Origin: an uncultured Bartonella sp.
GTDB taxonomy: Bacteria; Pseudomonadota; Alphaproteobacteria; Rhizobiales; Rhizobiaceae
Direction: 5' to 3'
Assembly (NCBI GenBank): GCA_945285915.1
Contig: CALYQL010000002.1
Coordinates: 86,596-150,595 of the forward strand
Length of the DNA stretch: 64,000 nt
The position numbers and the translations under genes were made by a program. The notes beneath the pieces are model-generated. The model worked only from the letters and a program-made list of their open reading frames with translations. It searched no databases and had not been told where the DNA came from. This document shows positions 52,861 to 60,757 of the stretch, piece by piece. Each line of letters starts with the position of its first letter. Position 1 is the stretch's first letter.

Positions 52861-53835
52861 ATGAGCCAGTCAGAAAACAAAGAAAAGCGATTACAAAAAA
52901 TTGATATTTTTCGAGGGTTGGCGCTCATCGGAATGGTTATTTACCATTTTAGCTGGGATTTAAGCTATTTTTCCTATATTTCTCCAACAGTGCCAGCGGC
53001 AGGAAGCCTGCGCATATTTGCACGTATTGTTGCATTCTGTTTTATTTTTACAGCAGGTTTTAGTTTATATCTTGCCCATAAAAACGGAATCCGCTGGAAG
53101 CCATTCTGTAAAAGACTGGTTATCATAATACTCGCAGCCGCTCTTGTTTCTTTTGTAACATTTTTCATCATGCCCCAAGGTTTTATCTACTTTGGTATAT
53201 TGCATGAAATTGCTTTAACAAGCCTGCTTGCGCTCATGTTTCTCTATACACCGATAGTTTTTAACCTATTGGTTGCCGTTATTATTTTTATTCTTCCTTT
53301 TGTCTACCAATCGGATCTGTTCAGCTTCCCCGCGCTTCTATGGCTGGGGCTTACACCTTCACCAAAACCATCATTTGACTATGTTCCACTTTTTCCATGG
53401 TTTTCTGCTGGTTTATTTGGTCTGACTATTGCGCGATTATTAGGAAGATATAACGCACTTTATGTGTTGCAGAACGGAATAAAACCGCGCTGGCTCAACA
53501 GCTCGTTACAATGGCTTGGAAAACACAGTCTTGTTTTTTATCTCGTTCACCAACCAATTTTATTGGCATTACTTTACGGTGTTTCCTTTATCGCACCACC
53601 TTCAATCCATGCATTAAGAGAGCCTATGGAACAGGCCTGTGTTAGCGAATGTTCGGAAAAAGCTAGTAGAAATGTATGCACACGGTTTTGTTCATGTGTT
53701 TTTGACAGAATTGAAGCACAAAATCTATTGCCAGATTTATCAAAAGGCGAACTTACACAGGCTGATGAGCGGTTACAAATCCCTATCAATATGTGTTGGA
53801 ATAAAATAGTAACAGATGCCGCAAAACCGCAGTAA
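52861..53835 (+). CDS. DUF1624 (heparan-alpha-glucosaminide acetyltransferase-like) membrane protein
   Basis: A 324-residue polytopic protein. It opens KRLQKIDIFRGLALIGMVIYHFSWDLSYF, the DUF1624/acyltransferase-3-like signature with a conserved Asp and His, and has about seven membrane helices up to residue 240, ending WLGKHSLVFYLVHQPILLALLYG. The last 80 residues are soluble and contain the cluster C-x3-C-x8-C-x3-C-x-C (CVSECSEK...VCTRFCSC), unlike the bare family core. Relatives may acetylate periplasmic glycans, but no substrate is proven. It converges with a MerR gene. Confidence 0.85.
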   Translation: MSQSENKEKRLQKIDIFRGLALIGMVIYHFSWDLSYFSYISPTVPAAGSLRIFARIVAFCFIFTAGFSLYLAHKNGIRWKPFCKRLVIIILAAALVSFVTFFIMPQGFIYFGILHEIALTSLLALMFLYTPIVFNLLVAVIIFILPFVYQSDLFSFPALLWLGLTPSPKPSFDYVPLFPWFSAGLFGLTIARLLGRYNALYVLQNGIKPRWLNSSLQWLGKHSLVFYLVHQPILLALLYGVSFIAPPSIHALREPMEQACVSECSEKASRNVCTRFCSCVFDRIEAQNLLPDLSKGELTQADERLQIPINMCWNKIVTDAAKPQ

Positions 53836-53884
53836 TAAATTTGTCGTCTATTACAATGGAGCTTTTAATAATAGGATATTTTTA

Positions 53885-54271
53885 TTAACGGTTGACGCCC
53901 AGTTCTGCCAAGCGTTCAAAACATGTCTCTTCCATGCGATCAAGTTCTCTTACTGCATCATCAATATCGCGGCGCATTTTTTTAAGCTCTTCGCGTTTTT
54001 CATCAATATTCAACAACAGGCTTTTAACCTTTTTTTCGTCCTCAAGTGCGCCGTCGGATATAATCAATAAATTGGATATTTCCGAAAGGGAAAAATTAAG
54101 CCGCCTTGCACGCAGTATTTGGCTAAGTTTGTTTCTATCCAGTTGCGTGTAAAGGCGTGTACGCCCTCGCCGAAGCGGCACCAAAAGCCCTTCGTCTTCA
54201 TAATAACGCAATGTTCGTGTTGTTATGCCGAATTCGCGTGTTAACTCGCTTATAGAATAATATTCATGCAT
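53885..54271 (-). CDS. MerR-family transcriptional regulator
   Basis: The 128-residue protein begins YYSISELTREFGITTRTLRYYEDEGLLVPLRRG, the MerR winged helix with its first helix-turn-helix. A long coiled-coil dimerisation helix (about 75-118) follows. It lacks the metal-binding Cys pattern of MerR or CueR, so it probably senses an organic ligand or none. The target is unknown; the nearest upstream gene is the His-tailed small protein 320 bp away on the opposite strand. Confidence 0.9.
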   Translation of the reverse strand: MHEYYSISELTREFGITTRTLRYYEDEGLLVPLRRGRTRLYTQLDRNKLSQILRARRLNFSLSEISNLLIISDGALEDEKKVKSLLLNIDEKREELKKMRRDIDDAVRELDRMEETCFERLAELGVNR

Positions 54272-54592
54272 CTGCTTACCGGTTAAAACTGAATAGTTAC
54301 CTATCTAACTTACATTAGAAAGAACCAAGGATTAGTACAATATGACTGAAATAAATAACGATATTATAACGGTGTAGTTTCCTAACTCATTCATTCAACA
54401 ATAAATAATTATAGATCGATATTATATTATTCTGTAGACGAACACATCAGGACTGATCGTCACAGCAAGATAAAGAAAACATAAAGTTTAAAATACGCCG
54501 CTTCCCCCTATATCATTGATGCAAACCCCGTTATATAACGCCAAATATTGTGGTTTGATCGTTTCCTATCGTCAGTGTAAAAGCGCCAAATT
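54272..54592. other. Non-coding interval between MerR gene and His-tailed protein gene
   Basis: This AT-rich 321 bp includes the MerR promoter side and the upstream region of the next gene. No RNA gene, operator palindrome or family-supported ORF was seen. A short frame MTEINNDIITV (54343 on) lacks a clear ribosome binding site. Confidence 0.4.
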
Positions 54593-55006
54593 ATGCGGAA
54601 AAAAAATTGGATAATTAGTCTCATTGTATTACTCGTAGTCGTGATGCTTGGTTTTCTCTCATTTACACCATTCATAAATTACATCGGAAAATCAGAGCTT
54701 TACGCTTTTGCCCATGATAAAAACTATTGCCGGACAGATAGTTGTGACGAAGGTATCGCCTATGTTACTGAGCTTTTGCATAAGCAATCTGGCATATCGG
54801 AAAAAGATGTTCCGTGGTGTATGGCAACCAACAAAATCTATTACACCGATATGCGTTTTCTCAATGGATTAAAGGTAAAATTTGCCGATTGGATGTATAA
54901 AACATGTGAGCGTAGCGAATTGACACTCGACGATGCAAATATTGAAATCGGAGATCACAATCATAATCATGACCACAACCACGCTGATGACGATGGCAAC
55001 GAGTAA
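54593..55006 (+). CDS. Membrane-anchored hypothetical protein with His-rich tail
   Basis: The 137-residue protein has an N-terminal signal anchor (IISLIVLLVVVMLGFLSFTPF) and a soluble part with four Cys (YCRTDSCDEG, VPWCMATNK, YKTCERS), then ends GDHNHNHDHNHADDDGNE. The tail carries five His and many Asp, a likely divalent-metal binder such as for zinc, nickel or copper. The protein would face the periplasm. The family is not recognised. The ATG lacks an obvious ribosome binding site, so its expression is uncertain; the compositional features argue for a real gene. Confidence 0.7.
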   Translation: MRKKNWIISLIVLLVVVMLGFLSFTPFINYIGKSELYAFAHDKNYCRTDSCDEGIAYVTELLHKQSGISEKDVPWCMATNKIYYTDMRFLNGLKVKFADWMYKTCERSELTLDDANIEIGDHNHNHDHNHADDDGNE

Positions 55007-55450
55007 TGGAAAATAGCAAAAAGTGTCGGACTAATCTTATTAGCGTAAAAGGATTACCGACCTGATTAGTATGAATGGCTTATTAGATTAAAAAATTTGG
55101 CTTTTCTGTCATCTTGGGTTTATTTCTTCGCCGTTGGTTTTGCAGTTTTGGTTTTGCGTTTAGATGTGGTCTTTAATCAGAAGCTTAAACCTGATCCAAA
55201 ACGCGTAAAACAACACCAACGAAATCACCGCATATATATGGCAAATGTCTGATATATAACAAATAGCTGCACGCGGTTAACATCACTGTATTTCGTTGCT
55301 TGGCGCTCAACTAAGTCCAATTCACTGTTCCCCTAACGATATTTCCATTGCCACTCGATACCGCCTATAAATCCGCTATATTAAGCCTTGGAGAAACGTT
55401 TAAAAAAAAACGGAATAATGAAACTTAACACGTCAGTCAGAGAGGCAGAA
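55007..55450. other. Gene-poor interval with a stray 3' coding tail
   Basis: No complete gene is visible in these 444 bp. On the minus strand a short tail (55120-55176) reads LKTTSKRKTKTAKPTAKK and stop, with an in-frame TGA just before it. The rest is AT-rich and featureless until the ribosome binding site of the VOC gene. Confidence 0.5.
55120..55176 (-). pseudogene. Orphan Lys-rich C-terminal coding remnant
   Basis: The minus-strand frame L-K-T-T-S-K-R-K-T-K-T-A-K-P-T-A-K-K-stop has the composition of a DNA- or RNA-binding tail, as at the end of bacterial topoisomerase I or HU-like proteins. An in-frame stop immediately precedes it. It looks like a leftover or duplicated 3' end of a gene that is elsewhere in the genome, the same type of debris seen at gltA and rpoC. 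Chance cannot be excluded at this length. Confidence 0.35.
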
Positions 55451-55831
55451 ATGTTTATCGATCACATAGATCATATTGTTATGACTTGTCATGATATTGA
55501 ATCGTCTAAGAATTTTTATAAAAATATATTGAATATGAAAGTTGAAGTATTCGGTGAAAACAGGTTTGCCTTACGCTTCGGCAATCAAAAAATAAACCTT
55601 CATCAATATGGCAAAAAATTTGAACCAAAAGCTCACCTGCCAGTTCCTGGTAGTCTCGATTTATGCTTTATAACCAAGCAGCCACTCGATAAATTTATTG
55701 AACATTTAAACGCGGTGCATTGCCCGATTGTTGAAGGCCCCGTTGAACGAACTGGCGCAACTGGCAAAATACGTTCGGTTTACGTGCGTGACCCCGATCT
55801 AAACCTTATTGAAGTGTCTGAATATCTTTAA
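55451..55831 (+). CDS. VOC-family (glyoxalase/dioxygenase fold) protein
   Basis: From the ATG at 55451, behind an excellent AGAGAGGCAGAA site, the product is 127 residues. It opens MFIDHIDHIVMTCHDIESSKNFYKNIL with the metal-ligand His of the VOC fold, has NLHQYGKKFEPKAH for the second beta-alpha unit, and ends VYVRDPDLNLIEVSEYL with the conserved Glu. This matches the small single-copy VOC group that is sometimes annotated as virulence-associated. Substrate is unknown. The listed start at 55388 adds residues ahead of the fold and has no RBS. Confidence 0.88.
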   Translation: MFIDHIDHIVMTCHDIESSKNFYKNILNMKVEVFGENRFALRFGNQKINLHQYGKKFEPKAHLPVPGSLDLCFITKQPLDKFIEHLNAVHCPIVEGPVERTGATGKIRSVYVRDPDLNLIEVSEYL

Positions 55832-55875
55832 TAGCCCAGCATCTGCCAATGCATAATTACCCCCTGCCCGTGTAT

Positions 55876-56118
55876 ACTTACCTCTGGCACACGCATATTT
55901 GCTTTAGACCGATGCAGATTCAATTTTCGCTTATTTAATTTTGACCCATTTAAGCATGGCCATTTAATCGTGGCTCATATAATCTTGGTACAATTAACTT
56001 CAGTATAGTTAACTTGGTTCCAGCTGATCTAGTTCTAGCTGACCTCTGCATATTCAACCTTGATATATTTCAACTTGGCATAAACCTTTCAACTTGGAAT
56101 AAACCTTGGAACAAAGCT
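55876..56118 (+). repeat. Degenerate 15-bp tandem array encoding pentapeptide-like repeats
   Basis: Units of exactly 15 bp run in register from 55921 to 56085, and weaker ones extend left to about 55876. In the plus-strand frame from 55963 they read FNRGS-YNLGT-INFSI-VNLVP then ADLVL-ADLCI-FNLDI-FQLGI, a good fit to the pentapeptide-repeat consensus A(D/N)LXX. Upstream units (FNFRL, FNFDP, FKHGH) follow the same pattern in a frame offset by one base, so a one-base deletion breaks the gene. There is no start codon. The remnant runs into the rpoC duplication. A simple degenerate satellite is the alternative. Confidence 0.55.
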
Positions 56119-56337
56119 TAATAAAAAAACACGGCAGTTACCTGCCGGGCTTTTTGAACTTCTGCTGAAATTGTTATTCAGCTGCTGTATGTGTCATATC
56201 CGTCAGCATCGCATTTGCGGCTTCTCCACCAGTAGATTTGCGGCGTTCATTGACAATCAAATCATCGCGTATTGTAGCAATACGACGAATTTGCGCGATT
56301 GTTCCGCCTGTACCTGCTGGTATCAAACGTCCAACAA
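56117..56337 (-). pseudogene. Tandem copy of the rpoC 3' end and terminator
   Basis: Bases 56117-56337 repeat 56343-56563 with a constant 226-bp offset and no indels; about ten substitutions are seen (roughly 95% identity). The copy spans the last 55 or so rpoC codons ([20 protein letters not shown] to THTAAE and stop) and the terminator (56130-56149 stem). It keeps an open frame: of seven coding differences five are synonymous, and two change residues (Thr to Ile, Asp to Asn). A GAAAA spacer separates the units. It has no start and cannot make a subunit. Confidence 0.9.
56130..56155 (-). terminator. rpoC terminator, duplicated copy
   Basis: CACGGCAG-TTAC-CTGCCGGG is the duplicated form of the rpoC terminator with one mismatch in the stem. 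The minus-strand U-run (AAAAAAA on plus) is preserved, so it may still stop readthrough from the first terminator. Confidence 0.7.
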
Positions 56338-56347
56338 GAAAACTTAA

Positions 56348-56381
56348 TAAAAAAACCCGGCAGTTACCTGCCGGGCTTTTT
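56348..56381 (-). terminator. rpoC terminator (original)
   Basis: A perfect stem CCCGGCAG/CTGCCGGG with loop TTAC is followed on the minus strand by seven T. It lies 25 bp after the rpoC stop codon. Confidence 0.93.
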
Positions 56382-56399
56382 GATCTTCTGCTGAAATTA

Positions 56400-59300
56400 T
56401 TATTCAGCTGCTGTATGTGTCATATCCGTCAGCATGGCGTTTGCTGCTTCTCCACCAGTGGATTTGCGGCGTTCATCGACAATCAAATCATCGCGTGTTG
56501 TAGCAATACGACGAATTTGTGCGATTGTTCCGCCTGTACCTGCTGGTATCAAACGTCCAACAATGACGTTTTCTTTCAGCCCCTGCAATGTATCCATCTT
56601 ACCTGCAACAGCAGCCTCGGTGAGTACACGCGTGGTTTCTTGGAACGAAGCAGCCGATATGAATGAAGGTGTCTGCAACGATGCCTTGGTAATACCCAAC
56701 AGAACAGGATTACCGGAAGCAGGCTTCTTGCCCTCTTCAATCAGACGGTCATTAACTTCATCGAGCTCGATACGGTCAACATTGTCACCTGCAATATAGC
56801 CTGAATCACCGGCTTCGGTAATTTCAACTTTCTGCAGCATTTGACGAACGATAACTTCGATATGCTTATCGTTGATGACAACACCCTGAAGACGATAAAC
56901 TTCTTGAATCTCGTTAACGAGATAAGATGCCAAAGCTTCAACGCCTTTAATTGCCAAGATGTCGTGTGGTGCTGGAAGACCGTCAAGGATGTAATCACCT
57001 TTTTCGATCTGGTCACCATCTTGCAAGTGGAATGGTTTTCCTTTCGGAATGAGATATTCCACAGCTTCAACCGTCTCGTCATTAGGCTCGATCATGATGC
57101 GGCGTTTGTTCTTATAGTCGCGACCAAAGCGGATTGTACCATCAATTTCAGCAATGATAGCATGATCTTTGGGACGACGTGCTTCGAACAATTCAGCAAC
57201 ACGAGGAAGACCACCGGTAATATCTTTCGTCTTGGCACTTTCAAGTGGCAAACGACCGATAACGTCACCGGCCATGACATGTGAGCCTGGTTCAACAGAA
57301 AGAATGGTTTCAACCGACATCATATAACGAGCGTCGCCACCCTTGGATAGTTTGGCAATTTTGCTGCCCTTCTTATCCGAATGAATAACGATAGCTGGTT
57401 TCAGATCAGATCCACGTGGGTTAGCACGCCAATCAATAACCTGACGTTTTGTGATACCTGTTGACTCATCAGCTGTTTCTGTGACTGACAGACCATCGAT
57501 CATGTCTTCAAATCCGACATAACCTTCAACTTCTGTCATGATAGGCCGTGTATAAGGATCCCATTCTGCGATACGCTGACCACGTTTAACAACATCGCCA
57601 TCATCAACAAAAATACGTGCACCATATGTAATACGGTGTGAAGCACGCTCTTTGCCGCTGTCATCTTTAATGAGAACAGCCATGTTACGACCCATAACAA
57701 CCAAGTGTCCTTCTGAATCGCGAACGACATTGCGGTTACGAAGTTCAACCTTACCTTCATAAGAAGCTTCAAGGTATGATGTATCCACAACCTGAGCAGT
57801 ACCACCTAAGTGGAATGTACGCATGGTCAACTGGGTACCAGGTTCACCGATGGACTGAGCAGCAATAACACCAACAGCCTCACCCTGATTAACCGGCGTA
57901 CCACGTGCCAAATCGCGACCATAACATTTCGCACAAACACCAAGACGGGTTTCACAGGTCAATGCAGAACGGATTTGAACAGACTGGATACCAGCTTCTT
58001 CAATAACCGCCACATCTGCTTCCTCGATCATACGGCCACCTTCAACGATAACCTCTCCTGTAACAGGATGAAGAATATCAAGAAGAGCAGTACGTCCAAG
58101 GATACGCTGACCGAGAGACGCCACAACCTGACCGGCATCAACGATTGGCTGCATTGTCAGACCTTTGTCTGTTCCGCAATCGACCGCTGAAATGATCGCG
58201 TCCTGAGCAACGTCAACCAAACGACGAGTCAAGTAACCAGAGTTCGCAGTTTTCAACGCTGTATCAGCCAAACCTTTACGGGCACCGTGTGTCGAGTTGA
58301 AGTACTCGTTCACTGTCAAGCCTTCTTTAAAGTTTGAAATGATCGGTGTTTCGATAATTTCACCAGAAGGTTTAGCCATCAAACCACGCATACCACCGAG
58401 CTGCTTCATCTGGTTCGGCGAACCACGAGCACCTGAGTGAGACATCATGTAAATCGAATTCATTGGCTTTTGACGACCTGTTTCCGGATCAAATTCAACA
58501 GCCTGAATACGCTTCATCATTTCGTCAGCAACGCGGTCTGTACATTTACCCCAAGCGTCAACAACCTTATTGTATTTTTCGCCTTGAGTAATCAAACCAT
58601 CATTATATTGCTGTTCATATTCCTTGGCCAAAGCTTCTGTCTCTTGAACAAGACGAGCCTTGCTTTCAGGAATAACCATATCGTCTTTACCGAACGAAAT
58701 ACCTGCACGGCAAGCATTTGCGAAGCCAAGAGACATGATACGGTCACAGAACATAACCGTTTCTTTCTGACCGCAGTGACGATAGACATGGTCAATCATC
58801 TTTGAAATGTTTTTCTTGGTCATTTCCTGATTAACAATGTCGAACTTGACATTTGAGCTCTTAGGCAGCGTTTCACCAATAATCAAACGACCTGGTGTGG
58901 TATCGTAAATCTTTGTTACCACATTACCGTCAGCATCGACGCTCTTTACGCGACCTTTGATTTTTGTGTGAAGTGTCACAACCTTGTTATCCAAAGCGTG
59001 TTGCAATTCACCCATATCACCAAACACCATACCTTCACCCGGTTCGTGCTCACACACGATGGAAAGATAATAAAGTCCAAGAACCATATCCTGTGACGGA
59101 ACAATAATTGGCGCACCATTGGCTGGATGCAAAATATTATTGGTCGACATCATCAAAACACGGGCTTCCAACTGTGCTTCAAGTGAAAGCGGCACGTGAA
59201 CAGCCATCTGGTCACCGTCGAAGTCAGCATTAAATGCCGAACAAACCAACGGATGTAGCTGAATAGCCTTACCTTCAATAAGGGTTGGCTCAAATGCCTG

Positions 59301-60608
59301 AATGCCCAATCTATGAAGTGTTGGAGCGCGGTTCAAAAGAACCGGATGTTCACGGATAACTTCTTCCAAGATATCCCAAACTTCTGGACGTTCTTTTTCT
59401 ACCAGCTTCTTTGCTTGCTTAACTGTTGAAGAGAAGCCTTTTGCGTCAAGACGAGCGTAAATAAATGGTTTGAACAATTCCAAAGCCATTTTCTTCGGCA
59501 AGCCGCATTGATGCAATTTCAATTCCGGACCGGTAACAATAACCGAACGACCGGAGTAATCAACGCGCTTACCGAGCAAGTTCTGACGGAAACGACCCTG
59601 CTTACCTTTCAGCATATCTGAAAGCGACTTCAGTGGACGTTTGTTGGCACCGGTAATAACACGTCCGCGACGACCATTATCAAATAATGCATCAACAGCT
59701 TCCTGCAACATACGCTTTTCATTGCGAACGATGATGCCAGGAGCACGTAGTTCGATCAAACGCTTCAAACGATTGTTACGGTTAATCACACGACGGTAAA
59801 GATCGTTTAGATCTGATGTCGCAAATCGTCCACCATCAAGTGGCACCAAAGGACGCAAATCTGGTGGAATAACAGGAACAACCTTCATAATCATCCACTC
59901 TGGACGATTACCAGACTCAAGGAAATTCTCAACGATCTTGAGACGTTTCATGAGCTTTTTGGTCTTTAATTCTGAAGTCGTTTCAGCCAATTCGCTGCGC
60001 AGATCACCAGCGATTTTTGGCAAATCCATTGCCGCCAAAAGCTCGTAAATAGCTTCAGCACCAATCAAAGCGGTAAACTGGTCTTCGCCAAACTCATCAA
60101 CAGCAATCATATATTCTTCTTCAGAAAGAAGCTGATGCATTTTGAGTGATGTTAAACCTGGCTCCGTAACAATGTAGTTTTCGAAATACAATACCCGCTC
60201 GATATCCTTAAGTGTCATATCAAGCAATGTACCAATACGGCTTGGAAGTGATTTCAAAAACCAGATGTGAGCAACTGGCGCAGCCAATTCAATATGCCCC
60301 ATGCGCTCACGACGCACGCGGGAAAGTGTAACTTCAACACCACACTTTTCACATATAATGCCCTTATATTTCATACGCTTGTATTTGCCGCAAAGACATT
60401 CATAATCTTTGATAGGGCCAAAAATACGCGCACAAAATAAACCGTCACGTTCTGGCTTGAACGTGCGGTAGTTAATGGTCTCAGGCTTTTTAATCTCGCC
60501 GTAAGACCAGGACAGAATCTTCTCAGGGCTTGCAATCGATATCCGAATTGAATCGAATGTCATTGCAGGTGCCTGAGGATTGAAAAGATTCATGACCTCT
60601 TGGTTCAT
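56400..60608 (-). CDS. rpoC: DNA-directed RNA polymerase subunit beta'
   Basis: Catalytic beta' subunit of RNA polymerase, 1402 residues from the ATG at 60608 ([11 protein letters not shown]), with AAGGAG six bases upstream. The first zinc site is [23 protein letters not shown] near residue 70. The absolutely conserved [15 protein letters not shown] near 460 binds the catalytic Mg2+. The bridge helix/trigger loop area ([24 protein letters not shown]) and the second zinc site ([15 protein letters not shown]) follow. Its last codons and terminator are tandemly duplicated downstream. Confidence 0.98.
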   Translation of the reverse strand: MNQEVMNLFNPQAPAMTFDSIRISIASPEKILSWSYGEIKKPETINYRTFKPERDGLFCARIFGPIKDYECLCGKYKRMKYKGIICEKCGVEVTLSRVRRERMGHIELAAPVAHIWFLKSLPSRIGTLLDMTLKDIERVLYFENYIVTEPGLTSLKMHQLLSEEEYMIAVDEFGEDQFTALIGAEAIYELLAAMDLPKIAGDLRSELAETTSELKTKKLMKRLKIVENFLESGNRPEWMIMKVVPVIPPDLRPLVPLDGGRFATSDLNDLYRRVINRNNRLKRLIELRAPGIIVRNEKRMLQEAVDALFDNGRRGRVITGANKRPLKSLSDMLKGKQGRFRQNLLGKRVDYSGRSVIVTGPELKLHQCGLPKKMALELFKPFIYARLDAKGFSSTVKQAKKLVEKERPEVWDILEEVIREHPVLLNRAPTLHRLGIQAFEPTLIEGKAIQLHPLVCSAFNADFDGDQMAVHVPLSLEAQLEARVLMMSTNNILHPANGAPIIVPSQDMVLGLYYLSIVCEHEPGEGMVFGDMGELQHALDNKVVTLHTKIKGRVKSVDADGNVVTKIYDTTPGRLIIGETLPKSSNVKFDIVNQEMTKKNISKMIDHVYRHCGQKETVMFCDRIMSLGFANACRAGISFGKDDMVIPESKARLVQETEALAKEYEQQYNDGLITQGEKYNKVVDAWGKCTDRVADEMMKRIQAVEFDPETGRQKPMNSIYMMSHSGARGSPNQMKQLGGMRGLMAKPSGEIIETPIISNFKEGLTVNEYFNSTHGARKGLADTALKTANSGYLTRRLVDVAQDAIISAVDCGTDKGLTMQPIVDAGQVVASLGQRILGRTALLDILHPVTGEVIVEGGRMIEEADVAVIEEAGIQSVQIRSALTCETRLGVCAKCYGRDLARGTPVNQGEAVGVIAAQSIGEPGTQLTMRTFHLGGTAQVVDTSYLEASYEGKVELRNRNVVRDSEGHLVVMGRNMAVLIKDDSGKERASHRITYGARIFVDDGDVVKRGQRIAEWDPYTRPIMTEVEGYVGFEDMIDGLSVTETADESTGITKRQVIDWRANPRGSDLKPAIVIHSDKKGSKIAKLSKGGDARYMMSVETILSVEPGSHVMAGDVIGRLPLESAKTKDITGGLPRVAELFEARRPKDHAIIAEIDGTIRFGRDYKNKRRIMIEPNDETVEAVEYLIPKGKPFHLQDGDQIEKGDYILDGLPAPHDILAIKGVEALASYLVNEIQEVYRLQGVVINDKHIEVIVRQMLQKVEITEAGDSGYIAGDNVDRIELDEVNDRLIEEGKKPASGNPVLLGITKASLQTPSFISAASFQETTRVLTEAAVAGKMDTLQGLKENVIVGRLIPAGTGGTIAQIRRIATTRDDLIVDERRKSTGGEAANAMLTDMTHTAAE

Positions 60609-60720
60609 GCCGTTCTCCTTCAAGGGCTCTTCAGAACCCGTTGCGATACGCTACAATTTTTTAAACACAAATGTAGCTATCTCAATAGAAATCCAAATGA
60701 TTCAGCTTTCCATAAAAGCT

Positions 60721-60748
60721 AAAAAGAGGCGCGCCCTAACGGCGCACC
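60721..60748 (-). terminator. Terminator-like hairpin between rpoB and rpoC
   Basis: On the minus strand GGTGCGCC-GTTAG-GGCGCGCC (8 bp, one G-T pair) is followed by TCTTTTT. It lies 9 bp after the rpoB stop within the rpoB-rpoC gap. It has full intrinsic-terminator form, so it would make rpoC expression partly dependent on readthrough or a second promoter in the 112 bp that follow. Confidence 0.7.
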
Positions 60749-60757
60749 CTTATTTCT

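Noticed and set aside
55388-55450. N-terminal extension of the VOC protein
   Set aside because: The extra codons precede the fold and lack an RBS, whereas ATG 55451 has an excellent one.
56238-56799. Plus-strand ORFs of 142 and 121 residues opposite the rpoC end
   Set aside because: They are antisense shadows of rpoC and its duplicated end, and they share words only because of the tandem copy.
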